The position numbers and the translations under genes were made by a program. Source: Thalassospira sp. (lineage in GTDB: Bacteria > Pseudomonadota > Alphaproteobacteria > Rhodospirillales > Thalassospiraceae). Taken from it: DNA of 64,000 bases. The notes beneath the pieces were generated by a model. That model saw nothing but the letters and a program-made list of their open reading frames with translations, was not told the DNA's origin and made no database searches. Positions 1 to 8,759 of this stretch are shown piece after piece. Where the stretch lies: contig NZ_JAUYHK010000005.1 of the NCBI RefSeq assembly GCF_030690045.1, positions 62,001 through 126,000 on the forward strand, given 5' to 3'. Positions within the stretch are counted from its first letter, which is position 1; every line of letters starts with the position of its first letter.

Positions 1-1208
1 CCGTCCCGGCCGCCCTGCGCATTGCCGGGCTGACACGATCCCGCGATCTCATGATCTGTTCGGTCTTTACCGGCGGTTTTGCCTTGCTGGTTATTGATTT
101 TATCGTCCGGCAATTTAACGGGCTGGGCGGTGACACGCTGCCGACCGGGGCGGCAACCGCACTGTTTGGTGCGCCGTTTATCATTCTGATCCTGCGCAAG
201 GCCCGTATCATGCCCGGCAGCCAAAGCGAGGAACATCACAGCGACCAGCAAATTATTTCCAAAACACGGCTCAGCATCATTTTGTGTGCCACGCTGACCA
301 TCGGTCTCGTGTTTTCGCTGTTTGTCTCGTTTGACGGCAACGACCTTGTCTTGCTCGGCCCGTCCGATGCCCGACTGGACATTCTGCTTGGCCGGGCGGA
401 ACGCACCTTTGCCGCCATGATCTGTGGTGCGGCCCTGGCAGTTTCAGGAACATTGATCCAGCGTGTCGGGCGCAACCCGCTCGCCAGCCCCGAAATCACC
501 GGAGTCAGTTCGGCCACCGCCCTTGCAATGATCGTTGCCCTTGCCATTTTCGGATTTGGCCAGCGTGCTGAACTGATGATGATCGGGGCCGCCGGCGGCA
601 TTGCGTCCCTTTTTCTCTTGTTGTTCCTGTGCCGAAAATTTACCCATGCACCGCATTACATGCTGCTGAATGGTCTGGCGCTTACCGCGATCCTTGGCGC
701 AATTGTCCGAATCGTGCTGACGCGCAGTGGCACGCAAACAACCATGTTGATGTCATGGCTAGCCGGAACGACCTATTTCACCAATATGGACGAAGTCATG
801 ATCGTCGCCGGTGTGACTGGTGTGTTGCTGACTGTTGCAATTGCGCTGCGCCGTCCGCTGGAACTGGCATCGCTGGGAACCGATCAATCTGTGTCACTGG
901 GTCTTGGCATTTCGGCTTTTCAGTTCTTTATGATGTTGCTGGCCGCCGTGCTCGCCGCCAGCGCCACCCTGCTTGTCGGACCGCTCAGCTTTGTCGGATT
1001 GATGGCACCACATCTGGCGCGTGTCGCCGGATACCGCCTTGCAGGCGAGCATTTATTGGGCGCATTGCTGATTGGCGTCAATGTGATGATGGTCGCCGAA
1101 TGGCTGGCACGCAATCTGCTCTATCCCCAGCAACTGCCGACCGGCCTGATTGCGGCTGTCATCGGCACCAGTTATTTCCTGATTCTGTCGATCCGGCGAC
1201 CGCGTTAA
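1..1208 (+). CDS. FhuB-type iron-siderophore ABC transporter permease (5' partial)
   Basis: The reading frame is open from the left edge of the window (frame from base 3), so this is a truncated gene of which about 401 codons remain. FecCD permeases move ferric siderophores across the inner membrane with a periplasmic binding protein and an ATPase. The first ~60 residues look like the last membrane segment of one FecCD unit. A short hydrophilic linker follows, then a whole second unit of about 320 residues. That unit carries the family signature around GAALAVSGTLIQ, then NPLASPEITGVSS, and later LSFVGLMAPHLAR. A tandem arrangement is typical of FhuB (about 660 residues). The partner ATPase and binding protein are presumably to the left. 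The stop lies only 4 bases from the convergent GMC oxidoreductase gene. Confidence 0.88.
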   Translation, partial: VPAALRIAGLTRSRDLMICSVFTGGFALLVIDFIVRQFNGLGGDTLPTGAATALFGAPFIILILRKARIMPGSQSEEHHSDQQIISKTRLSIILCATLTIGLVFSLFVSFDGNDLVLLGPSDARLDILLGRAERTFAAMICGAALAVSGTLIQRVGRNPLASPEITGVSSATALAMIVALAIFGFGQRAELMMIGAAGGIASLFLLLFLCRKFTHAPHYMLLNGLALTAILGAIVRIVLTRSGTQTTMLMSWLAGTTYFTNMDEVMIVAGVTGVLLTVAIALRRPLELASLGTDQSVSLGLGISAFQFFMMLLAAVLAASATLLVGPLSFVGLMAPHLARVAGYRLAGEHLLGALLIGVNVMMVAEWLARNLLYPQQLPTGLIAAVIGTSYFLILSIRRPR

Positions 1209-1212
1209 ACCC

Positions 1213-2826
1213 TCATCCCCGCCGGGCGCGGCGATCTTCGCGGATCATCGCACTGGCCTTTTCGGCGATCATGATGGTCGGCGAATTGGTATTGCCCGAT
1301 GTGATGGTCGGCATGATCGAGGCATCGGCAACCCGCAAACCGTCGATCCCCCGGACCCTTAATCGGTCATCGACCACCGCCCGGTCATCATCGCCCATTT
1401 TGGCGGTGCCGACCGGGTGAAAGATGGTGGTGGCAATGTCGCCTGCCGCCCGCGCCAGATCGGTTTCACCAAAAATATGCGGCCCGGGTTTGAATTCATC
1501 GGGCCGGTATTTTGCCAGGGCTGGCTGGGCCGCGATCTTGCGGGTCAGTTCAATCGACCGCGCCGCCACCAGCCGGTCGCCATCGGTCGCCAGATAATTG
1601 GGCCGGATCGCCGGATGGCTGTGCGGATCGGGCGATTTCAAATGAATGCTGCCCCGGCTTTGTGGGCGCAGATTGCATACACTGGCAGTAAAGGCCGGAA
1701 AAGGATGCAAATCATCACCAAATTTATCCAGCGACAAAGGCTGCACATGATATTCCAGATCAGGCGTTTCCAGCGACGGGTCAGATTTGGCAAACACGCC
1801 CAACTGGCTGGGGGCCATCGACATCGGACCGGACCGTTTCAACAGATATTCCAGCCCGATGGCCGCCTTGCCCCACAGGCTGTTGGCCTGTTCATTCAGG
1901 GTTTTCACCCCTTGCACCTTAAACACACAGCGAATTTGCAAATGATCCTGCAAATTTTCGCCAACACCGGGCAAATCATGGATCACCTCAATACCGTGAT
2001 CCTTCAAAACCGCGCCGCCGCCAATGCCCGACACTTCCATCAGATGTGGCGACCCGATTGACCCCGCACTCAGGATGACTTCACCCTGCGCATGGGCGGT
2101 GCGCGAAACGCCCTTCTGGCGATATTGCACACCGGTCACCCGCCGCCCGTCCAATAACAGTTTTTCCGCCTGCGCCCCAGTGGCAATTGTCAAATTGGGG
2201 CGACCTGCCGCCGGACGCAAAAACGCCTTGGCAGTGTTCCAGCGCCAGCCCTTGCGCTGATTGACCCGGAAATAACCGGCCCCTTCATTATTGCCGCGAT
2301 TGAAATCATCGACCGCCGGAATGCCGGTTTCGGCACAGGCATCGCGAAAGGCATCCAGAATTTCCCATGACAGGCGCTGTTCCTCGACCCGCCATTCGCC
2401 GCCTGCACCGTGCATGTCATCGGCCCCGGCGTAATAATCTTCGGACCGTTTGAAATAGGGTAGAACATCATCCCACCCCCATCCGGTATTGCCCAGTTGC
2501 CGCCACTGGTCATAATCGCGGGCCTGACCGCGCATATAGATCATGCCATTGATCGACGAACAGCCGCCCAATATCCGACCACGCGGATAATTCAGCGCCC
2601 GGCCATTCAGGCCGGGTTCGGCTTCTGTCCTGAATCCCCAATCGGTCCGGGGATTGCCCATGCAATAAAGATAGCCAACCGGGATATGGACCCAGATGTA
2701 ATTATCGCGCCCCCCGGCTTCGAGCAGCAGCACGGAAATGTCCGGGTCCTCGGACAGACGGTTTGCCAACACACAGCCAGCCGAACCGGCCCCGACAACG
2801 ATATAGTCGAAGTTATCAACCGACAT
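1213..2826 (-). CDS. GMC family FAD-dependent oxidoreductase (choline/alcohol dehydrogenase-like)
   Basis: A 537-residue flavoenzyme that oxidises an alcohol with FAD. The N-terminus has the dinucleotide-binding motif VGAGSAG at residues ~11-17. The first GMC signature PRGRILGGCSSING follows near residue 80. The catalytic His region FHPVGTAKMG is near residue 470, with SGNTNSPTIMIAE near the end. The start at 2826 is preceded by an AAAGGAT site; a longer frame runs further upstream but has no such site. The gene begins 13 bases after livM and shares its strand, so it is very probably the last gene of the liv-type transport operon. That suggests the imported solute or a derivative is oxidised by this enzyme. 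The substrate cannot be read from sequence; choline, polyethylene glycol or other alcohols are all possible. Confidence 0.9.
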   Translation of the reverse strand: MSVDNFDYIVVGAGSAGCVLANRLSEDPDISVLLLEAGGRDNYIWVHIPVGYLYCMGNPRTDWGFRTEAEPGLNGRALNYPRGRILGGCSSINGMIYMRGQARDYDQWRQLGNTGWGWDDVLPYFKRSEDYYAGADDMHGAGGEWRVEEQRLSWEILDAFRDACAETGIPAVDDFNRGNNEGAGYFRVNQRKGWRWNTAKAFLRPAAGRPNLTIATGAQAEKLLLDGRRVTGVQYRQKGVSRTAHAQGEVILSAGSIGSPHLMEVSGIGGGAVLKDHGIEVIHDLPGVGENLQDHLQIRCVFKVQGVKTLNEQANSLWGKAAIGLEYLLKRSGPMSMAPSQLGVFAKSDPSLETPDLEYHVQPLSLDKFGDDLHPFPAFTASVCNLRPQSRGSIHLKSPDPHSHPAIRPNYLATDGDRLVAARSIELTRKIAAQPALAKYRPDEFKPGPHIFGETDLARAAGDIATTIFHPVGTAKMGDDDRAVVDDRLRVRGIDGLRVADASIMPTITSGNTNSPTIMIAEKASAMIREDRRARRG

Positions 2827-2839
2827 GACGCCGATCCTT

Positions 2840-3823
2840 TTAGTTTTTGCTGCGCAGGCCCAGACGGGCCCCAAGACGCGATGCGTTGAATTCGCCCACA
2901 ATGCCGCGACGGAACAACAACACGCACACCATGAAAATCAGGCCGGTAACAACCGTGACCGGAAAGCCCGACGCTGCCAGATAATTTTGCAGCGTCACAA
3001 CAAAACCGGCCCCGATCACCGGACCAAAAATGGTGCCGATCCCGCCCAGAAGCGTCATCAGGATGACCTCACCCGACATTTGCCATGCCACATCGGTCAG
3101 GGTGGCAAACTGAAACACCAGCGCCTTGACCGCCCCGGCCAGCCCCGTCAGCGCCGCCGACATGACAAAAGCCCCCAGTTTATAAGCCCGCACCGAATAA
3201 CCCAGCGAGATGGCCCGGTTTTCATTTTCGCGGATGGATCGCAAGATCATGCCAAACGGCGAATGAATGATCCGCCAGATGATAAAAATCCCGATCATGA
3301 AAACCATCAACACAAAGAAATACATATTCAACGGCTGACCAAGATCGACAATGCCCAGAAAATACCCGCGCGGCACAGCCTGAAGCCCGTCTTCACCCTT
3401 GGTAAACGGGGCCTGAACGCAGAAGAAATAAAACATCTGCGCCAGGGCAAGTGTGATCATCGCAAAATAGATGCCCTGTCGGCGAATGGCAAAAAAGCCC
3501 ATCACCAGTCCCAGAAACGCCGCCCCGACAACTCCGACCAAAATACCCGCTTCGGGTGGGAATCCCCATTCCTTGATCGCATGGGCGGTAAAATACGACG
3601 CCCCGCCAAAAAACGCGGCATGGCCAAAGGACAAAAGCCCGGTATATCCCAGCAAAAGGTTGAACGCGCAGGCAAACAGCGCAAAACACAACACCTTCAT
3701 CAAAAAGACCGGATACAAAAAGAACGGCACAATCACAAGGGCCACAATCCCCACGGCCAGAAGGCCCAGTTGAATGCGTTGTGCCTGCAAATCTTGCTGT
3801 TTGTTCAAGGTAAGTTCCGTCAT
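2840..3823 (-). CDS. livM: Branched-chain amino acid/amide ABC transporter permease LivM
   Basis: A multi-span inner-membrane permease of about 327 residues from the HAAT uptake family, pairing with LivH. Family landmarks are the LLLGYTGLLSFGHAAFFG stretch near residue 45, and AFVMSAALTGLAGA and LLGGIGTIFGPVIGA in the second half. Three in-frame ATGs lie at the start (3841, 3832, 3823). I chose 3823 because GGGAT sits 8 bases upstream and because it follows the livH stop (3825) directly; the other two would overlap livH. It is the fourth transporter gene of the operon livK-livG-livF-livH-livM. Confidence 0.9.
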   Translation of the reverse strand: MTELTLNKQQDLQAQRIQLGLLAVGIVALVIVPFFLYPVFLMKVLCFALFACAFNLLLGYTGLLSFGHAAFFGGASYFTAHAIKEWGFPPEAGILVGVVGAAFLGLVMGFFAIRRQGIYFAMITLALAQMFYFFCVQAPFTKGEDGLQAVPRGYFLGIVDLGQPLNMYFFVLMVFMIGIFIIWRIIHSPFGMILRSIRENENRAISLGYSVRAYKLGAFVMSAALTGLAGAVKALVFQFATLTDVAWQMSGEVILMTLLGGIGTIFGPVIGAGFVVTLQNYLAASGFPVTVVTGLIFMVCVLLFRRGIVGEFNASRLGARLGLRSKN

Positions 3824-3824
3824 A

Positions 3825-4712
3825 TCACGCATCCCGACCAAAAAGACCGGCAGGCCGGACTAGAAGAACGATGGCCATGATCACAAAGATCACGATGTTG
3901 GACGCCTCGGGATAAAAGACCTTGGTCAGGCCTTCAAGAATGCCCAGCATATAGCCGGTCACAATCGCCCCCATGATCGATCCCATGCCGCCCACGACGA
4001 CAATCGCAAACACAACAATAATCAGGTTGCTGCCCATCAATGGGCTGACCTGATAAATCGGGGCGGCCAAAATCCCGGCAAGGGCAGCAAGCCCAGCCCC
4101 CAATGCATAGGTCAGCGTCAATAACAACGGCACATTGATGCCAAAAGACTGCACCAGAACCGGGTTTTCCGTCGCGGCCCGCAAATAGGACCCCAATTTG
4201 GTTTTTTCGATCAAAAGCCATGTGCCAATACACACGACAAGCGATGCCACCACCACCCAGCCCCGATAGATTGGCATATACATAAAGCCCAGATTGACCC
4301 CGCCGCTCAGCAAGGCCGGGGTGGCATAGGGTTGCCCGGACGATCCGTAAAAATAGCGAAACCCGCCCTCGATCACCAAAGCCAGCCCAAAGGTGAATAA
4401 CAGGCCATAAAGATGATCCAGCTTGTAAAGACGGCTTAGCGCGAAACGTTCCACCACTGCACCGCTTAACCCGACGATTACCGGACCAAGGATCAGTGCG
4501 AACCAGTAATTGATGCCCAGCCACGATAACAACAGAAACCCGGCAAAGGCCCCCATCATATATTGGGCACCATGCGCGAAATTAATAACGCGCAACAGGC
4601 CGAAAATAATCGCAAGGCCAAGACTCAGCATTGCATAGAACGAGCCATTGATCAGCCCGACCAGCAATTGTCCGAGAAACGCCTGAAGTGGAATTCCAAA
4701 AATCATTGTCAT
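3825..4712 (-). CDS. livH: Branched-chain amino acid/amide ABC transporter permease LivH
   Basis: A 295-residue polytopic permease. The LivH hallmark GLINGSFYAMLSLGLAIIFG is near the N-terminus, followed by INFAHGA. The C-terminal half has VVGGMGSIMGAIVTGY. Start codon 4712 has GGGAG about 12 bases upstream and leaves a 7-base gap after livF. A second ATG two codons later is also usable. It dimerises with LivM in the membrane and is energised by LivF and LivG, both encoded just upstream in the same transcript. Confidence 0.9.
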   Translation of the reverse strand: MTMIFGIPLQAFLGQLLVGLINGSFYAMLSLGLAIIFGLLRVINFAHGAQYMMGAFAGFLLLSWLGINYWFALILGPVIVGLSGAVVERFALSRLYKLDHLYGLLFTFGLALVIEGGFRYFYGSSGQPYATPALLSGGVNLGFMYMPIYRGWVVVASLVVCIGTWLLIEKTKLGSYLRAATENPVLVQSFGINVPLLLTLTYALGAGLAALAGILAAPIYQVSPLMGSNLIIVVFAIVVVGGMGSIMGAIVTGYMLGILEGLTKVFYPEASNIVIFVIMAIVLLVRPAGLFGRDA

Positions 4713-4719
4713 GGCGTTT

Positions 4720-5430
4720 TCAAACTCCCAGAACCTCGTGCAGCATATCCATGCGATCGGGCAAATCAGCAACGTCAAAGCCGGTTGTTACCGCCCCATG
4801 TTCCATCAGATAGAAACGGTCGGCGATCTTGCTGGCAAATCGGAAATTCTGTTCCACCAGCAAGATGGTCATGCCGCGTTGCTTGAGGGTTTGAAGAACT
4901 TCGCCAATCCGCTGCACAATCACCGGTGCCAGACCTTCGGTCGGTTCATCAAGGATCAGCATTTGCGCCCCGGTCCGCAGCATCCGTGCCATCGCCAGCA
5001 TTTGCTGCTCCCCACCCGACAATTTGGTGCCCGCACTGGTCCGCCGTTCCAAAAGATTGGGGAAAAGGTCATAAATTTCGGCAACCGACATGCCGTTCTT
5101 TGAAACGACCGGCGGCAATATCAGGTTTTCCTCGACCGTCAGGGTGGCAAAAATCCCGCGCTCCTCGGGCACATAGCCAATGCCGGTCCGGGCGGTATGA
5201 TGCAATGGCAGGCGCATCAGATCCTGCCCGTCAAAATGAATATCGCCGATGCGTTTGCGCATAATACCCATAATGGCGCGCAGGGTGCTGGTTTTGCCAA
5301 CCCCATTGCGGCCCAGAATGGTCACGGTTTCGCCCCGTGCAACTTCCAGATTGACCCCATGCAAAACATGGCTTTCATCATACCAGGCGTGCAGGTCTTT
5401 GACGGACAGAAGAGGGCTTTGATCAGTCAT
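4720..5430 (-). CDS. livF: Branched-chain amino acid/amide ABC transporter ATP-binding protein LivF
   Basis: A 236-residue ABC ATPase. Walker A is GRNGVGKT near residue 37, the signature is LSGGEQQMLAMARML, Walker B is MLILDEPTEGLAP, and the switch His lies in LLVEQN-type context (ILLVEQNFRFA). The short C-terminus and the EGLAP after Walker B are typical of LivF as opposed to LivG. The start at 5430 overlaps the end of livG by 8 bases, which implies translational coupling. A longer open frame upstream lies inside livG and is not used. Confidence 0.9.
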   Translation of the reverse strand: MTDQSPLLSVKDLHAWYDESHVLHGVNLEVARGETVTILGRNGVGKTSTLRAIMGIMRKRIGDIHFDGQDLMRLPLHHTARTGIGYVPEERGIFATLTVEENLILPPVVSKNGMSVAEIYDLFPNLLERRTSAGTKLSGGEQQMLAMARMLRTGAQMLILDEPTEGLAPVIVQRIGEVLQTLKQRGMTILLVEQNFRFASKIADRFYLMEHGAVTTGFDVADLPDRMDMLHEVLGV

Positions 5431-6226
5431 GGTCTGTCCCCATATAGGCAATCCGCACGCGCTCGTCATTGCTGACCGTATCGTAATCCCCCTCGGCCAG
5501 AATTTCCCCGCGTTGCAGGACGGTGATGTGATCACACAGATCGGCGACGACTTTCAGATTATGTTCAACCATCAAAACCGCCCGGGTTTTGGCAACCTCG
5601 CGGATGATGTCGGCCACCATGCCCACATCTTCCTGCCCCATCCCCGCCATCGGTTCATCCAGCAGCAAAACCGTGGGGTCCAGCGACAGGGTGGTGGCGA
5701 TTTCCAGAACCCGTTTGCGGCCATAGGAAAGATCGGCGGCGTGGGTATTGTGCTCCTTTTCCAGCCCGACCGAGGTCAACAGTTCCATCGCCCGGTCATT
5801 AAGGATGTCCAGCGCGCTCATCGGACGCCAGAACTGCACCGACAGGCCGCTTGGACGTTGCAAGGCAACACGCACATTTTCCAGCACGGTCAGATGGGGG
5901 AAGACCGCCGAAATCTGAAACGACCGCACCAACCCCATCCGCGCCACTTTGGCCGGGGCGGTTTTGGTGATGTCGTGCCCCATCAGGGTGATCTTGCCAC
6001 TGGTCGGCTGCAAGAATTTGGTCAAAAGATTGAAAACAGTGGTTTTGCCTGCGCCATTCGGACCGATCAGCGCATGCACCTTGGCGTGGTGAACATCAAG
6101 ATTGACGTTATTGACCGCAGTAAAGCCGCCAAAGTCGCGACGGAGGTCACGGGCGGAAAGAACCACCTGTGCCCCCGTTGCGTCCTGGGGATTACCGGGT
6201 TGTTGCAAAGCTCCGGCAATCGTCAT
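5423..6226 (-). CDS. livG: Branched-chain amino acid/amide ABC transporter ATP-binding protein LivG
   Basis: A 267-residue ABC ATPase with Walker A GPNGAGKT, a LivG-style LSYGRKRVLEIATTL signature in place of LSGGQ, and Walker B VLLLDEPMAGM. The family's EHNLKVVADLCDHITVLQRGEILAEG stretch is near the C-terminus, where the switch His follows MVEH. The start at 6226 lies 4 bases after the livK stop. The N-terminal ~20 residues before the ABC core are a non-conserved lead. It forms the heteromeric ATPase with LivF. Confidence 0.9.
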   Translation of the reverse strand: MTIAGALQQPGNPQDATGAQVVLSARDLRRDFGGFTAVNNVNLDVHHAKVHALIGPNGAGKTTVFNLLTKFLQPTSGKITLMGHDITKTAPAKVARMGLVRSFQISAVFPHLTVLENVRVALQRPSGLSVQFWRPMSALDILNDRAMELLTSVGLEKEHNTHAADLSYGRKRVLEIATTLSLDPTVLLLDEPMAGMGQEDVGMVADIIREVAKTRAVLMVEHNLKVVADLCDHITVLQRGEILAEGDYDTVSNDERVRIAYMGTDHD

Positions 6227-6230
6227 GGGT

Positions 6231-7439
6231 TTACTGCGAAACCAGCGGGCAACCGCTTTCTGACGGTTTGATATAGGCCTGATCGCCGGGGATGGTTGCC
6301 AGAACCTTGAAATAATCCCACGGTTCGGAAACATCGGCTGGGGCCTTTGCCTCCAGCAGATACATATCGTGGATCATCCGGCCATTTGCGGCAACCGTGC
6401 CACCACGTCCGAACACGTCATCCACCGGCATCGACCGGATGGCGTCTGCCACGGCTTCGGTTTCGTCGGTTCCTGCTTTTTCAATCGATTTCAGATAATG
6501 GGTCACCGTCGAATAGGTCCCGGCATGCACCATGTTGGGCATACGACCGGTGCGTTCAAAATAACGTTTGCCAAATTCGCGGGATTCATCGTCGCGGTTC
6601 CAGTAAAAACCTTCGGTCAGGGTCAGGCCCTGTGCCGCTTCGGAACCCAGACCATGCACTTCGGCAAGGGTAAACAGCAAGGCCGCCAGACGCTGACCGC
6701 CGGCAACAATGCCAAATTCCGACGCCTGTTTGATCGAATTGGCCGTATCAAGACCGGCATTGGCAAGGCCAATAACCTTGGCCCCCGATGCCTGCGCCTG
6801 AAGCAGGAACGACGAATAATCGGTCGATGCCAGCGGATGACGCACCGCGCCCAGAACCGTACCGCCGCTTGATTTCAGGAATTTCGATGTCTGTTCTTCA
6901 AGCGAATAACCAAAGGCATAATCGGCTGTCAGGAAATACCAGCTATCCCCGCCCTGCTCCACCAACGCACCACCCGTCCCGACGGCAAGCGCATGGGTGT
7001 CATAGGCCCAGTGGAAACCATAGGGCGAACACTGGGCACCGGTCAGTTCGGTGGTTGCGGCACCGGTGACCATGTTGATTTTTTTCTTTTCCTTGGAAAT
7101 CCCTTGAACGGCAAGGGCGACCGACGATGTGGTCAGCTCCATGATGGTATCGACATTTTCCTCGTCATACCATTGCCGGGCGATATTGGCGGCCACGTCC
7201 GGTTTGTTCTGATGGTCCGCTGTGATGACCTCAACCGGTTTACCCAAGACAGTGCCGCCGAAATCCTCAACCGCCATCAGCGCGGCTTCATAGGACCAGG
7301 TGCCGCCGAAATCGGCATAGACACCGGACTGGTCATTCAGAATACCAATTTTGACAACGTCATCCGAAATACCCGCCGCATGGGCCGGAAGTGCCGCTGC
7401 CGCCAGAATGGCCGCAGACGCGAAAGCCAGATTTTTCAT
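6231..7439 (-). CDS. HAAT-family ABC transporter substrate-binding protein (LivK-like)
   Basis: A 402-residue periplasmic binding protein with a type I fold (Leu/Ile/Val-binding family). It has a clear Sec signal peptide (basic start, Ala-rich core, PAHA-A cleavage near residue 21). The mature protein opens with VVKIGILNDQSGVYADFGG, the family start. Start 7439 has GGGA 8 bases upstream; an ATG two codons earlier is too close to that site. It is the first gene of the liv operon and sets its specificity. Homologues of this subgroup are often annotated for amides, aromatic acids or alcohol derivatives rather than leucine, and the GMC oxidoreductase at the operon end fits a non-amino-acid solute. 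Confidence 0.88.
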   Translation of the reverse strand: MKNLAFASAAILAAAALPAHAAGISDDVVKIGILNDQSGVYADFGGTWSYEAALMAVEDFGGTVLGKPVEVITADHQNKPDVAANIARQWYDEENVDTIMELTTSSVALAVQGISKEKKKINMVTGAATTELTGAQCSPYGFHWAYDTHALAVGTGGALVEQGGDSWYFLTADYAFGYSLEEQTSKFLKSSGGTVLGAVRHPLASTDYSSFLLQAQASGAKVIGLANAGLDTANSIKQASEFGIVAGGQRLAALLFTLAEVHGLGSEAAQGLTLTEGFYWNRDDESREFGKRYFERTGRMPNMVHAGTYSTVTHYLKSIEKAGTDETEAVADAIRSMPVDDVFGRGGTVAANGRMIHDMYLLEAKAPADVSEPWDYFKVLATIPGDQAYIKPSESGCPLVSQ

Positions 7440-7785
7440 TTCCATATTCCCTTGATAAGTTTTTTTTGGTTTTTAAGAAATTGCCATCGCCTGATCATCA
7501 GGCCCGATCATCCGCGACGACGGTCGTCATGCCGACCCCAAACACCCTGACGGGCATGGGGCAAAATGTTGTGATGATCCAATCCCTCCTGCGGCGTTTT
7601 TTATTTTGAAGTGCCGCTTTTACGTCGTCCAGATAGCATTCCCTGATGGGTGCCGGTCATTACGGGTTCCGCATGCCGACTTTATTATCTGCATCAAATG
7701 TGCATCTGTGGACGCTAACATTGACAGTTGCGTACAAGAATAGATATTCTTGGACATTATTTGTGCAAATATGATCAGAAGTGTG
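7440..7785. other. Divergent intergenic region, liv operon / lysR
   Basis: 346 bases with no coding frame I would support, between the outward-facing liv operon and lysR genes. It holds the lysR promoter and dyad listed separately. The stretch 7440-7620 near the liv start is AT-rich and probably contains the liv promoter, but I cannot place its -35/-10 boxes with confidence. Confidence 0.6.
7721..7751 (+). promoter_or_regulatory. Predicted lysR promoter with overlapping dyad
   Basis: A perfect -35 TTGACA (7721-7726) is followed after 18 bases by TATTCT (7745-7750). A 7-bp inverted repeat, AAGAATA-GA-TATTCTT (7736-7751), covers the -10 box. A dyad there is the usual place for a repressor or autoregulating LysR protein to bind. 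This is read from sequence; the bound protein is inferred. Confidence 0.5.
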
Positions 7786-8697
7786 ATGCGCAATTTTTCA
7801 TGGGATGACCTGCAATATTTTCTGGCGGTCGCCCGCAGCGGCCAGCTTTCCAATGCCGCACGCATGTTGCGGACAAGTCACGCTACGGTATCAAGGCATA
7901 TCGACCGTCTGGAACTGGCGCTGAGTTCCAAATTGTTTGAACGCAATCCGCGGGGATATGTCCTGACGGCGGTTGGTGAAAAACTGTTATCGACCGTCGA
8001 AGACATGGAACGCGAGGCCAATAAATTGCATAATGCCGTGTCGGATGGGGCCGCGGCCCTGTCCGGGGCGGTACGGCTCAGCATGTTGGAAGGATTCGGG
8101 AATTTTTTTCTGGCGGATCGCCTGCCCTTTTTTGCACAGACCCACCCCAATCTGTCGATTGATGTTGTTACCATTCAGCAGATCATGTCGCTGTCGCGCC
8201 GTGAAGCCGATATTTCGGTCCTGCTGCATATGCCCAAGGCCGGTCGGTATCGCTGCGAAAAAATCACGGATTACCGGTTGTTTGTCTATGCCGCACAATC
8301 CTATCTGGCGCGCCATGCCCCCATTACGATGCGCGCGGAAATGCTGGCACATCCCTTTATCGGCTATATCGAGGATATGATCTTTACCCCCGGCCTTGAT
8401 TATCTGGGCGAAATTTCATCGGGATTGCGGGCATCCTATCAAAGTTCAAGCATTTATGCCCAGATGAAGGCGACACAGACCGGTTACGGGCTATGTGTGT
8501 TGCCCTATTACATGGCATGTCGTCATGCCGATCTGATCCCGATCCTGCCGATGGACATCCATCTGACCCGCGAATACTGGCTGGTAACCCATCAGGATCT
8601 TGTCAATGCACCGCGCATCCGGCTGGTTTCCGATTTCCTGCGCACCGAAACCATCAAGGCCCGCGACCTGTTTTTAGGGGCAGGCCTTTTGCCCTGA
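7786..8697 (+). CDS. LysR family transcriptional regulator
   Basis: A 303-residue regulator with an N-terminal winged helix: WDDLQYFLAVARSGQLSNAARMLRTSHATVSRHIDRLE in the first 45 residues, in which the recognition helix follows SHATVSR. A LysR substrate-binding domain follows (VRLSMLEGFGNFFLADRLPFF and onward). The N-terminal style WDDLQYFLAVARSG resembles the GcvA/YafC branch. Start 7786 was preferred to an ATG at 7771, which would leave almost no leader after the predicted promoter. It faces away from the liv operon and runs tail-to-tail with the uronate dehydrogenase gene, so either cluster could be its target; divergence from the liv operon makes that the first guess. Confidence 0.85.
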   Translation: MRNFSWDDLQYFLAVARSGQLSNAARMLRTSHATVSRHIDRLELALSSKLFERNPRGYVLTAVGEKLLSTVEDMEREANKLHNAVSDGAAALSGAVRLSMLEGFGNFFLADRLPFFAQTHPNLSIDVVTIQQIMSLSRREADISVLLHMPKAGRYRCEKITDYRLFVYAAQSYLARHAPITMRAEMLAHPFIGYIEDMIFTPGLDYLGEISSGLRASYQSSSIYAQMKATQTGYGLCVLPYYMACRHADLIPILPMDIHLTREYWLVTHQDLVNAPRIRLVSDFLRTETIKARDLFLGAGLLP

Positions 8698-8702
8698 ACC
8701 AC

Positions 8703-8737
8703 CCCAAAAACAAAGGGCCCGCCAAAAGACGGGCCCA
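8703..8737 (-). terminator. Intrinsic terminator after udh
   Basis: A 7-bp GC stem, GGGCCCG (8715-8721) with CGGGCCC (8730-8736), is followed on the minus strand by a T-rich run (complement of 8705-8714). It ends the udh transcript and may also slow lysR transcription from the other side. Confidence 0.8.
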
Positions 8738-8759
8738 GGTTCGCAGTCGTGGAAATGCT

